42,131 nucleotides of DNA from Halorubrum sp. (GTDB lineage Archaea; Halobacteriota; Halobacteria; Halobacteriales; Haloferacaceae): NCBI GenBank assembly GCA_028275105.1, contig JAQCNI010000032.1, positions 1 to 42,131 on the forward strand, read 5' to 3'. Below the pieces are notes generated by a model. That model ran no database searches and had not been told where the DNA came from. It worked only from the letters and a program-made list of their open reading frames with translations. The position numbers and the translations under genes were made by a program. Numbering within the stretch: the first letter of the stretch is position 1; every line of letters starts with the position of its first letter. This document shows positions 8,270-15,964 of this stretch, piece after piece.

Positions 8270-8652
8270 GCGATCCCGCCGGTGCCGACGACTCGACGGA
8301 ATCGACCGCCGCCAGCGACGACCCCGTTCGCCCCGTCCTCGCGTACTACGACGCGATCGACGGTGGCGACTACGATCGGCTCGCGGCGCTTCTCGCCCCG
8401 GAGTTCTCCCAGCGGCGTCCGGACCGAACGTTCGTCGGCCGTGACCGGTTCGTCGCGTTCATGCGCGACGAGCGGCCGATGACCGACACCGACCACGCCG
8501 TCGACGCGGTGTACCCAGTCGGCCCCGGCGTTGCGGCTCGGGGACGCCTGCTCGACGCCGACGGCGACGAACTGTTCGCGTTCATTGACGTCTTCGACGT
8601 CGACTCGGGCCGGCTGACCGGGCTCGAAACGTACGTTCGGACGGACGAGTGA
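8266..8652 (+). CDS. NTF2-like (SnoaL-type) protein
   Basis: A 128-residue protein whose middle reads VLAYYDAIDGGDYDRLAALL and FVGRDRFVAFMRDERP, followed by strands ending RLTGLETYVRTDE. This is the usual layout of an NTF2-like/SnoaL alpha-beta cone. These domains bind small hydrophobic ligands or serve as enzymes; no catalytic set can be defined here. The GTG start at 8266 overlaps the preceding gene (GTGA), so the two form a coupled pair. A longer upstream extension in the same frame is antisense-like Arg-rich sequence and is rejected. Confidence 0.8.
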   Translation: MSDPAGADDSTESTAASDDPVRPVLAYYDAIDGGDYDRLAALLAPEFSQRRPDRTFVGRDRFVAFMRDERPMTDTDHAVDAVYPVGPGVAARGRLLDADGDELFAFIDVFDVDSGRLTGLETYVRTDE

Positions 8653-8689
8653 AGCCGCCGGCCACGAGGACCGCAGCGAGCGCATCGAG

Positions 8690-8860
8690 TCGCCGTGACT
8701 GCCCCTTCGAGTCCCGCACCGAACGGCGTAGTCCCGGCCTCCAGCCTCACGCCTCCCCAGCCTTGCGGCTCCCTTCGGTCGCCGCATCCCTCGCGCTCGG
8801 GTCCGCGTCCCTCGGACGCGTCCCGGAGCGCGCCACCGCGCAAGCGGGCCGTTCGACTCT
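8690..8860. repeat. Possible dispersed haloarchaeal repeat, structured spacer
   Basis: The spacer between the NTF2-like gene and the first HD gene contains nested inverted repeats, for example TGCGGC (8764-8769) with GCCGCA (8781-8786), and GGACGCGTCC near 8814-8823. From memory, very similar strings (a GAGCGCGAGGGATGCGGCG core on the minus strand) recur between genes in Halorubrum-type genomes. That recall cannot be verified here. No reading frame in this stretch looks like a gene. Confidence 0.4.
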
Positions 8861-8894
8861 CCGAGTGTCGACGGATATGCCCCGTCGCGCGTTG

Positions 8895-10229
8895 CTAGAA
8901 CTCGTCGAGCGTCGTCGGCATCGCCTTTCGGACGTCGCTCACGAGCGCGTCGGGGTCGAGCCCGAGCACGTCGGCCGCCGCGCGTCCCACGCGATCGGTC
9001 GCGGGCGCGGGCGAGTACACGCCGAGGCGCCACTGGTTTCGCTGGGCGGTCCGGAGCGCGGAGACGAGCGGCGACTGCCGCTCCAGCCGTCGCACCTCGC
9101 CGTTGACGATCACGCGCGCGGTCGACTCCCGCATCGAGGGCTCCGGCGGCACGTCGAGGATCACGTCCCCGCGGTCGACTCCGGCCTCCGTGGCGATCTC
9201 GCGTTCGAGCGACAGCGCCGCCTCGTGATCGGCCTCGTGGACCCGGTCGGGGACGTCATCGTACTCCGCCCACGCCGCCCGCTTGTAGAGGTCACGCTCG
9301 TCGTACCGTCGCGAGAGTTCCGCCGTCTCCGGACGATCGCGGAGCGCCGCAAGGAAGTCATGGTCGTCCATCCGTCGCAACTCGGTGGCGGTCGTCGCCG
9401 TCGAGTCGAGCAGGTTCGCAGCCCCGCGCCGCAACATCGCCTTCGAGATCCGGGTGACGTGATGGGTGTACACCACGGGGTTCATCAACGCCCGGGCCAG
9501 CAACAGGCTCTCGGCCGTCTGGACGTTCCCCTCGTCCAACACGAGCGCGGCGGACCGACCGCCCGGTCCGTCACCATCCGGCCCGGACGTGGCGGTGGCG
9601 TCCCCGCCCATCTCGCCGCCACTGCCGCCGCCGTTTTCGCCGTCCGCGCCGTCGCCGTCGTCGATCCCCTCGACGAACACCAGTTCCCTGACGAACCGCT
9701 CGGTGTCGATGGTCCCGTAGGGAACGCCCGTGTGGTAGGCGTCGCGGACGAGGTAGTCCATCCGGTCGACGTCGAGCTCGCCGGAGACGAGCCCGCCGTA
9801 GGTGCCCTCGCCGGCGACGAGGGCGGCGACCCGCGCCGGTTCGAGGCCGTGTTCCTCGAGCGTCTCGCCGACCTCGCCGCCGCCGATCAGCTCGTCGACG
9901 TCGTCGTGGTACTTCCCGGTCCGCCGATGGATGAGTGACTCGAGGGTGTGGCTAAACGGGCCGTGGCCGACGTCATGGAGCATCGCGGCCGCCTCGATCC
10001 GGTCGGCTCGCACGCCCTCGATTCCGAGGTGGTCGAGCGCCTGCCGAGCGAGGTGATACACCCCGAGACTGTGCTCAAACCGGGTGTGGTTCGCCGAGGG
10101 GTAGACGAGCTGGACGGTGCCGAGCTGTTTCACGTGGCGGAGCCGCTGGACGGCGGGCGTGTCGAGGAGGGCCGCGGCGACACCATCGATCTCGATGTGG
10201 TCGTGGACGGTGTCCTTGACCGTGATCAT
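8895..10229 (-). CDS. HD-domain phosphohydrolase (dNTPase/SAMHD1-like), copy 1
   Basis: A 444-residue protein of the HD superfamily related to dGTPase/SAMHD1-like triphosphohydrolases. The metal site is intact: H53 in HTRFEHSLGVYHLA, the HD pair H85-D86 in AAMLHDVGHGPFSH and the downstream Asp in LDVDRMDYLVRDAYHTG (about 153-165). These enzymes typically hydrolyse deoxynucleotide triphosphates; the substrate here is not established. Residues about 197-228 form a Gly/Asp-rich insert that its paralogue at 10804-12054 lacks. The C-terminal third (LYKRAAWAEYDDVPDRV onward) is shared by the paralogue. The start MITVKDTVHDHIEID is typical. Confidence 0.9.
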   Translation of the reverse strand: MITVKDTVHDHIEIDGVAAALLDTPAVQRLRHVKQLGTVQLVYPSANHTRFEHSLGVYHLARQALDHLGIEGVRADRIEAAAMLHDVGHGPFSHTLESLIHRRTGKYHDDVDELIGGGEVGETLEEHGLEPARVAALVAGEGTYGGLVSGELDVDRMDYLVRDAYHTGVPYGTIDTERFVRELVFVEGIDDGDGADGENGGGSGGEMGGDATATSGPDGDGPGGRSAALVLDEGNVQTAESLLLARALMNPVVYTHHVTRISKAMLRRGAANLLDSTATTATELRRMDDHDFLAALRDRPETAELSRRYDERDLYKRAAWAEYDDVPDRVHEADHEAALSLEREIATEAGVDRGDVILDVPPEPSMRESTARVIVNGEVRRLERQSPLVSALRTAQRNQWRLGVYSPAPATDRVGRAAADVLGLDPDALVSDVRKAMPTTLDEF

Positions 10230-10336
10230 ACGGGCTCTTCGTCGCGATCTGATAAAAACGGCGGGCGTCGGTCGTGGCTCCCGGCGCCGGCAACGATGTC
10301 GGTACGGTTTAGCGCTCGGACGACCAACATTCGAGT

Positions 10337-10737
10337 ATGTACGACGTGCTCATCGCGCTTGACGGGGACGAGGGACGGGCAACCGCCCAGGCCGGGGCGG
10401 TCACGGACCTTCCGAACGCGCCCGACGGGGTGACCGCACACCTCTGTCACGTGTTCACCGACAACCCGGAGGGGGCCTCCGTCAATCAGGTCGCTCGGTG
10501 CGTCGCGCACGGGAGATCCTCGAGGCTGCCGGCGTGACCTGCGTCCACCACGAGGCGAGCGGCGATCCGGCCTCAACGATCGTCGCCGCGGCCGCCGCCG
10601 TCGATGCCGACGCGACCTGCGTCGCCGCAGAAAAGCGGCGGCCGAGCGGGAAGGCCGTCTTCGGCAGCGTCGCACAGGATGTGATACTCTCGAGCGACCG
10701 CCCCGTGATCGCCGTCCCGGGGACCGGTAGCGAGTAG
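10337..10737 (+). pseudogene. Universal stress protein (UspA family), frameshifted
   Basis: The first part, from ATG 10337, reads MYDVLIALDGDEGRATAQAG and on to FTDNPEGASVNQVA, a normal Usp N-terminus. It then runs into a stop at 10537. One base back, near 10490-10500, the frame continues VRRAREILEAAGVTCVHHEA and on to PSGKAVFGSVAQDVILSSDRPVIAVPGTGSE, the Usp nucleotide-binding tail, ending at 10737. A single missing base therefore splits a gene of about 133 codons. The usual Gly of the ATP loop (often SGRKR) is replaced here (CVAAEKRRPSGKAVFGS). It may be a real pseudogene or a sequencing error. It lies between the two HD paralogues, on the opposite strand. Confidence 0.85.
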
Positions 10738-10803
10738 CCCCGGCGGCGCGACGCCGCTGACGTCGGACGGTGTCCGGGTCCGGTATGCGTTCGGTCGACC
10801 CAG

Positions 10804-12054
10804 TTACCGCGTTTGAGCCGGCCGCCCGTCGTCGGTCCGGAGCCCGAGCACGTCGGCGGCCGCCCCGCTGACCGCCTCGACGTGTTCGGCCGGGCAGTAC
10901 ACCCCGAGCGTCCAGCGGCGCCGCTCCGCCGCGCGAAGCCCGGCGACCAACTCGGAGACGTCCGCCAGCCGTCGCGGGACGCCGTCGGCGACGACGGTCG
11001 CCGCGGACTCGCTGAGTCCGGGTCGCGGCGGGATGTCGACGATGACCGCGTCGCGGTCGAGCCCGGTCCGGTCGGCGATCCCGCGCTCGGCCGCGGTCTC
11101 CTCGTCGTGACCGGCGTCGACGGTGCCCGCCGGCACCCGATCGACCCCAACGTCGACCGCCCGCTTGTAGAGGTCCCGCCGCTCGATCCGGCGACCGAGT
11201 CCGGGGACCGTCTCACGGAGCTCGACGAGCAGGTCGTGGTCCGCCATCCGCCGAAACGCCCGGATGTCCGTCCCGGTCCCGTCGAGGTAGCGTTCGCAGG
11301 CCCGTTCGAGCATCGCGCCGGCGATCCGGGAGACGTGGTGGCGGTACACGACGGCGTTCATCAGCGATCGAGCGACGAGCAGACTCTCGGCGGTGGCGAC
11401 GTTGCCCTCGGCGAGCACGAGGTCGGCGTTCGCCGGGTTGACGTCGGCGCCGATGGTCGCGGACGCGACGCGGTCCGTCACGCCGCCGTCGACGAGTCGA
11501 AGCCCGTTCACCAGCCGCTCGGTGTCGACGGTGCCGTAGGGAACGCCGGTATGGTGGGCGTCGCGAACGAGGTAGTCCATCCGGTCGACGTCGAGCACGC
11601 CCGATATCAGCGACCCGAGGCCCCCCTCGCCCGCGATCAATGCCGCCACGCGCTCCGGGTCGAGCCCGTTTCGCTCGAGGACCCGGTGGATCTCGCGGTC
11701 GGCGTCGGTCAGGAGCCACCCGACGTCGTCGTGGTCGCGTCCCGTCCGTCGTCGGATGATCCCCTCCGTCTGATGGCCGTACGGCCCGTGGCCGACGTCG
11801 TGGAGCAGCGCGGCTGCCCGGACGTGCGCGGCCGTGTCCCCGTCGGCGCCGACCCCGTCGAGTGCCCGCCGAGCGAGGTGGTAGACGCCGAGACTGTGCT
11901 CGAACCGGGTATGGTTCGCCGAGGGGTAGACGAGCCGGACGGTGGACAGCTGTTTGATGTGTCGCAGCCGCTGGACGGCGGGGGTGTCGACCAGTTCGGC
12001 CGCGACCGGGTCCAGCCGGACGTGGCCGTGAACGCTGTCCTTTATCGGCGTCAT
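10804..12054 (-). CDS. HD-domain phosphohydrolase (dNTPase/SAMHD1-like), copy 2
   Basis: A 416-residue paralogue of the protein at 8895-10229, aligning almost end to end. Shared blocks include TPAVQRLRH-KQL, YPSANHTRFEHSLGVYHLAR (H53), LLHDVGHGPYGHQ (H85-D86), LDVDRMDYLVRDAHHTGVPYGT and RRDLYKRAV. All metal ligands are present, so both copies should be active. It lacks the Gly/Asp-rich insert of copy 1. Two similar genes in the same orientation with a single broken gene between them point to an old local duplication. The substrate is unknown; dNTPs are likely from family knowledge. Confidence 0.9.
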   Translation of the reverse strand: MTPIKDSVHGHVRLDPVAAELVDTPAVQRLRHIKQLSTVRLVYPSANHTRFEHSLGVYHLARRALDGVGADGDTAAHVRAAALLHDVGHGPYGHQTEGIIRRRTGRDHDDVGWLLTDADREIHRVLERNGLDPERVAALIAGEGGLGSLISGVLDVDRMDYLVRDAHHTGVPYGTVDTERLVNGLRLVDGGVTDRVASATIGADVNPANADLVLAEGNVATAESLLVARSLMNAVVYRHHVSRIAGAMLERACERYLDGTGTDIRAFRRMADHDLLVELRETVPGLGRRIERRDLYKRAVDVGVDRVPAGTVDAGHDEETAAERGIADRTGLDRDAVIVDIPPRPGLSESAATVVADGVPRRLADVSELVAGLRAAERRRWTLGVYCPAEHVEAVSGAAADVLGLRTDDGRPAQTR

Positions 12055-12126
12055 CGTCCGGACGTCGTCGCCCGTCGGGTTGGTCGTTTCGACTCCGGGT
12101 CGACCCGATCACCCCGTCCGACCGCA

Positions 12127-12729
12127 CTACTCGTCGACGAGTTCGACGTCGAGCCGGTCGGCAATCGCGCGGATGACCGACCCGCCGACGTTCGCGGTCG
12201 CCGCCCGTCCCTGTTCGACGGCCAGCACGTCGTCCTCGTCGACGTCGAGGTCGTCGGCGAGTTCCTCGACGGTGAGCCCGGCGTCCTGACGCGCGTCCCG
12301 TGCCACGTCGCCGTAGCCGGACTCCAGGTACGGACGTCGGTCGTCCTCGTAATCCGTCCCCTCCGCCTCCCAGTGGGCGGAGTCACCGGTCGCCGCGTCG
12401 TACACTTGGGCCTGTTTGTTGGCGATCTCCTGTGTTCGGCTGCTCGGTCCGTTCCCGGCGTCGTTTCGGCCCGTTCCGCCGGCTCCCGACCCGGTTCCTC
12501 GTCCGGAGCCGGATCCGCTCGCCCCGCCCCGGCTTCCCGTTCCGCCGTGGCCGCCGGCACCGCCGCCCGACTGCCGGCTCGCGTCGTCGTGGGGACGACA
12601 GTTCGAACAGACGAGGAGGCGCGCGCCGGCGACGTTCGCCCGGTCGAGGTTCGCCGTCTCCCGCCCACAGAGCTCGCAGGCGTCGCCGTCACCGCCCTCT
12701 TCCCCGCCGCCCGTCGAGTATTTTGCCAT
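12127..12729 (-). CDS. Archaeal multiprotein bridging factor aMBF1
   Basis: A 200-residue protein with an N-terminal zinc ribbon (C18, C21, C41, C44 in ACELCGRETANLDR and LLVCSNCRPHD), a Gly/Ser-rich linker (about 54-95) and a C-terminal Cro/C1-type helix-turn-helix (DARQDAGLTVEELADDLDVDEDDVLAVEQGRA, about 145-177). This is the layout of archaeal MBF1 (TIGR00270 type), a factor linked to ribosomes and translation as well as transcription. The Gly-rich linker is longer than in many archaea. The gene ends 72 bp upstream of the HD gene and may be the first gene of that transcript. Confidence 0.88.
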   Translation of the reverse strand: MAKYSTGGGEEGGDGDACELCGRETANLDRANVAGARLLVCSNCRPHDDASRQSGGGAGGHGGTGSRGGASGSGSGRGTGSGAGGTGRNDAGNGPSSRTQEIANKQAQVYDAATGDSAHWEAEGTDYEDDRRPYLESGYGDVARDARQDAGLTVEELADDLDVDEDDVLAVEQGRAATANVGGSVIRAIADRLDVELVDE

Positions 12730-12908
12730 ACACGCCGATCCGGCCCCGACGCGATAAAAGTTGACGGGCGCTCGGGGGATGACCCGTCCCGCGTCGTCCG
12801 TGGAACGCGATTCGACGCGATTTGACCCGTTTCACCCCGTCCGGACCGATCCGAACGCCGGAAGGAATTTCTCCCTGCGGCCGACGCTGACGGTCGGGGG
12901 ACACGAAC

Positions 12909-13823
12909 ATGAACGGGTCTCAAACCGACACCGTGGACGCGTCGAGCTCCGCCGAGTCGTCGCGCCCGCGGCCGTCACGGCGAACGGTGTTGAGACGGGG
13001 CGCCGGGGTCGCCGGGTCGCTCGCCGTCGCCGGGTCGCTCGCCGTCGCCGGGTGCCTCGGAGGCCGACGGTCGACCGGATCCGATTCGACGCCGGAACTC
13101 GTCGCTCATCGCGGCTGTGCGGCCGAAAATCCGGAGAACACGGTTGCGGCCATCGAGGCCGTCGCGCCGGTCGTCGACCGGATCGAACTCGACGTGCGTC
13201 GGTGTGGTACGGGTGAACTCGTCGCCTTCCACGACGCGACGCTCGATAGGGTCACCGACGGGTCGGGCCGCCTCGACCGGACGTCGCGTGAGCGGCTCGC
13301 GGAACTCGAGGTCGGCGATTCCGCCGAACCGATCCCGACGATGTCGGCGGCGTTCGCGGCTACTCCCGACGACGTGGGGCTGATGCTCGACCTGAAAGAA
13401 CGGGGGACCGCGGCCGACCTCCTCGCACTCCACGCGGGTCACGAGCACGACCTGCTCTTGACCACCGCCATTCCGAACGTCCTCGAGAATATCCGGGCGA
13501 TCGATCCAGCCGTCCCGACGGCGTACGGCGTTGATGAGTCGCTCGTGGCCCGCCCCTTCCGTCCCCTCGTTCCGGGGTTTCCGGCTCCGCCGTACGCCCT
13601 CGAGGACGTCGCCGAGATCGTCGATCGGACGACCGAACTCGGCTGTGATGCCGTCTCCCCGCGCTACGAGCTCTGCCTTCGGACCGACCTCGTCGAGCGC
13701 GCACACGAGGCCGGCCTGCGCGTCCTGCCGTGGACGGTCGCGACGAGTCGAGCGTTCGAGGCCCTCGCTGCCGCCGGCGTCGACGCGATCGTTTCGGACG
13801 TCTGTCGCGGCGTTCGAGGCTGA
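12909..13823 (+). CDS. Tat-exported lipoprotein glycerophosphodiester phosphodiesterase
   Basis: A 304-residue GDPD with a haloarchaeal Tat lipoprotein signal: SRRTVLRR (R24-R25), a hydrophobic stretch and a lipobox ending VAGC (C49). GDPDs hydrolyse glycerophosphodiesters to glycerol-3-phosphate and an alcohol. Catalytic blocks are visible: VAHRG (H67) with the ENPENT loop, ELDVR (E93, D95) and VAFHDATLDR (H108), then LMLDLKE and a C-terminal WTV and SDV. It would act outside the membrane, probably in phospholipid turnover or scavenging. The signal region contains an 18-bp tandem duplication (GSLAVAGSLAVAG) that lengthens its hydrophobic core. Confidence 0.92.
   Translation: MNGSQTDTVDASSSAESSRPRPSRRTVLRRGAGVAGSLAVAGSLAVAGCLGGRRSTGSDSTPELVAHRGCAAENPENTVAAIEAVAPVVDRIELDVRRCGTGELVAFHDATLDRVTDGSGRLDRTSRERLAELEVGDSAEPIPTMSAAFAATPDDVGLMLDLKERGTAADLLALHAGHEHDLLLTTAIPNVLENIRAIDPAVPTAYGVDESLVARPFRPLVPGFPAPPYALEDVAEIVDRTTELGCDAVSPRYELCLRTDLVERAHEAGLRVLPWTVATSRAFEALAAAGVDAIVSDVCRGVRG
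13008..13051 (+). repeat. 18-bp tandem repeat in a Tat signal peptide
   Basis: The unit GTCGCCGGGTCGCTCGCC is at 13008-13025 and 13026-13043, with a partial third copy. It encodes VAGSLA twice, in frame in the hydrophobic core of the GDPD signal peptide. Confidence 0.85.
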
Positions 13824-13863
13824 GCCACCGGGGATCGGCGCGTTGCGGGTGGCTCATCCGTCA

Positions 13864-14847
13864 TCACCACACCGGCGCGAGCAACAGAGCGACCGTCAGC
13901 GAGATGAAGACGAGTTTCAGCGCCGTGTTGACGACGATCACCTTCGTCCCGAACGACGGCCCCCAGATCCCGTACTGGAACGGGATCGACCGGCGGAACG
14001 TCGAGACCGCGAACGAGAGGATCCCGCCGATGAGCAGCGTTGCGACCGCGGTACGAGGGGTGAAGGGGCCGGCGAGAAGCGGTTCGATCGCGACTGCACC
14101 CGCAGTCGTATCGAGCGTGTACACCGCGATCACGGGCACGGCGGAACTCGGAAGCCCGAGTATCGCGGTCACCGGCTCCGCGACCGCCGTCAGCGACTCC
14201 ACGTCGTAGTAGGTGACGAACGCGATCACGAGTGTGTACACGACCGCGAGTCGGGGGACGATCCGCCGGAGCGTGCTCCAGGACTTCCCGGCGGCGTCGC
14301 GGACGCGCTCGCGGGACGTGCGGTCGTCGGATTCGGGGCCGGCCGCCTCGACGTCCGCGAGCGCGCGCCGGTCCACGTTGCGCTCGGACACGAAGAGCCC
14401 CCCGAGGAGGACGCCGGATATCGTGATCGCGAGCGCGATTCCGGCGCGCGCGGAGACGTACAGGACCCCGGTCGTGACCCCGAGGATCGGGATCATCACG
14501 GGGACGTAGTAGGTGAACACGTGCTGGACGAATCCGAAGAACGTGTTGATCACGACCGCGACGAGCGTCGCACGGTCGTCAAGCAGTCCGGACTCGCGGT
14601 ACTCCGCGAGCGTCGCGTATCCCGCCGTCGTCGACGCCGCGGTCGTAAGGATCGCGGTGCCGACCTCGTCGGGCAGGTTCGCGGGCCGCGTGAGCACCCC
14701 GGAGACCCCGGCGACGTACCGGATCAGCCCGAACGCGACGGCGACGTTGGCGGCGAACACGCCCGCCGTGATGAACGCCGTGATCCGAACGAGCCGCGGA
14801 GCGACGTCGGCGAGCAACCCGACGAGTTCGGCGGCGACCGATTGCAC
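13864..14847 (-). CDS. Nucleoside-recognition (Gate) domain membrane protein
   Basis: About 327 residues from a GTG start at 14845-14847 (V/MQSVAAELVGLLADVAPRL). It has at least seven hydrophobic segments (for example ITAFITAGVFAANVAVAFGLI, GIALAITISGVLLGGLF and LVFISLTVALLLAPVW). The FFGFVQHVFTYYVPVMIPILG and TTAGYATLAEYRE stretches resemble the nucleoside-recognition/Gate family seen in concentrative nucleoside transporters and spore maturation proteins. The transported substrate is unknown. In-frame sequence further upstream is Ser/Arg-rich and overlaps the divergent gene, so it is excluded; TTG at 14874 is an alternative start. Confidence 0.78.
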   Translation of the reverse strand: MQSVAAELVGLLADVAPRLVRITAFITAGVFAANVAVAFGLIRYVAGVSGVLTRPANLPDEVGTAILTTAASTTAGYATLAEYRESGLLDDRATLVAVVINTFFGFVQHVFTYYVPVMIPILGVTTGVLYVSARAGIALAITISGVLLGGLFVSERNVDRRALADVEAAGPESDDRTSRERVRDAAGKSWSTLRRIVPRLAVVYTLVIAFVTYYDVESLTAVAEPVTAILGLPSSAVPVIAVYTLDTTAGAVAIEPLLAGPFTPRTAVATLLIGGILSFAVSTFRRSIPFQYGIWGPSFGTKVIVVNTALKLVFISLTVALLLAPVW

Positions 14848-14941
14848 TACCGGCCGTAGATGACCGTCGGGCAAAGACGCATCGGAACGGGACTCCGACG
14901 GCACCCGGGGCTTATGATCCCCGGCGGTGAACACTACGGTG

Positions 14942-15892
14942 ATGGCACCCGCCGAGGACGACATCTCGATCGAGGAGAAGCGCGTGTACGTGGGGTCCGC
15001 CGGCCGGATCGACGCGTACGTCGCGGCCGACGTCGGCGTCGTCCGGGCGGCAATCTCGGGCGACAAGGTCGGCGAGTTCGAGTTGGCACTCCGGGAACCC
15101 GCCCGCGACGTCGCCGTGCTCGGTCGGAAGGGCGAGTCCGATCGCCTCGCGATCGTGACGGACCGGGGGCTTCGTGTCGTCGCGCTCGACGACGACCCGG
15201 ACGCGTTGGACTCCCCCGGCGACCTCGACTCTCCCGGCGATCTCGACTCTCCGGTCGCGGTCGGGGTCGACCGGCGGGCGTTCCTCGTTGCCGACGCGGA
15301 TGGCGGGATCCATCGGGTCACCGCCGACGCGACGGCGACCCGGATCGGCGACGTCGTCGACCCCCGGGCGATCGACGGCCCGCTGGTGGCCGCGGCCGAC
15401 GGGATTCACCGCGTCGTCGGACCGGACGGGGACGACGCCGGGACCGGACCAGGGACTCCGGGAGCCGACGAGCCGAGCGTGACGGCCGTCGGGCTCGACG
15501 ATGCCCGCGACGTCACGGGTGCGGGCGTCCCCCTCGCCGCGACCGCCGACGGACTCCACTGGCTCGGCAACGGGTGGATGACGGCGCTGGATGGACCCGC
15601 CGAGGCGGTCGCGGCCGACGGCGACGGGCACGCGATGGCGGTCGTCGACGGCGGTCTCAGAGTCCACGCGGCCGGCGCGGCCGAGAGCGAGGGCGACGGA
15701 TGGAACGAGGACACGTGGCGGGCCGCCGACCTCCCGGTGGAGGGGGACGCGGTCGCGCTCGGCTATGGCCCCGGAATATCCGTCGTCGTCACCGCGGCCG
15801 GCACGCTTTGTGTCGACGCCGGCGACGGCTGGCGACATCAGATGGTCGGTGCGCGGGACGTGGCCGGCGTCGCGCTCGCGGTCGTGGAGTGA
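14942..15892 (+). CDS. Beta-propeller-like haloarchaeal protein
   Basis: A 316-residue acidic protein starting MAPAEDDISIEEKRVYVGSA. It consists of repeated short beta-strand segments of about 40 residues with recurring VVAADGIHRV, ATADGLHWLGNGW and VVDGGLRVHAAG patterns, as expected of a beta-propeller. It resembles the haloarchaeal family annotated as HVO_0234-like, which has no known function. There is no signal peptide, so it is probably cytoplasmic. It carries an in-frame repeat DSPGDL (two and a half copies). GTG at 14927 is an alternative start. It is divergent from the nucleoside-recognition gene with a 94-bp spacer. Confidence 0.75.
   Translation: MAPAEDDISIEEKRVYVGSAGRIDAYVAADVGVVRAAISGDKVGEFELALREPARDVAVLGRKGESDRLAIVTDRGLRVVALDDDPDALDSPGDLDSPGDLDSPVAVGVDRRAFLVADADGGIHRVTADATATRIGDVVDPRAIDGPLVAAADGIHRVVGPDGDDAGTGPGTPGADEPSVTAVGLDDARDVTGAGVPLAATADGLHWLGNGWMTALDGPAEAVAADGDGHAMAVVDGGLRVHAAGAAESEGDGWNEDTWRAADLPVEGDAVALGYGPGISVVVTAAGTLCVDAGDGWRHQMVGARDVAGVALAVVE
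15209..15253 (+). repeat. 18-bp tandem coding repeat (DSPGDL)
   Basis: Copies at 15209-15226 and 15227-15244, followed by a half copy, encode DSPGDL-DSPGDL-DSP in a loop of the beta-propeller-like protein. Confidence 0.85.
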
Positions 15893-15964
15893 CGGATCGC
15901 TGCCGGGCTTTCCGTTCTACGGGCGGAGCAGGCCGAGTGCCTCGGGGCGTGACCCCGGAACGGT

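Noticed and set aside
6823..8652. A 609-codon frame ending in the NTF2-like protein
   Set aside because: Only the last 128 codons look like protein; the rest is Arg/Gly-rich and overlaps the PhoU/TrkA-C gene in another frame. GTG 8266 explains the real start.
10813..12825. A 670-codon open frame on the plus strand across the HD gene and aMBF1
   Set aside because: It is antisense to two clearly recognised genes, and its Arg/Pro/Val-rich product is the usual shadow of GC-rich coding DNA.
13864..15321. A 485-codon start for the nucleoside-recognition protein
   Set aside because: The first 158 codons are Ser/Arg-rich, overlap a divergent gene in antisense and lack the membrane character of the rest.
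14210..15321. Possible tRNA genes and attachment sites near the mobile-element zone and spacers
   Set aside because: No cloverleaf with a TTCRANY loop could be found by eye in this spacer or in the right-hand 1.2 kb.
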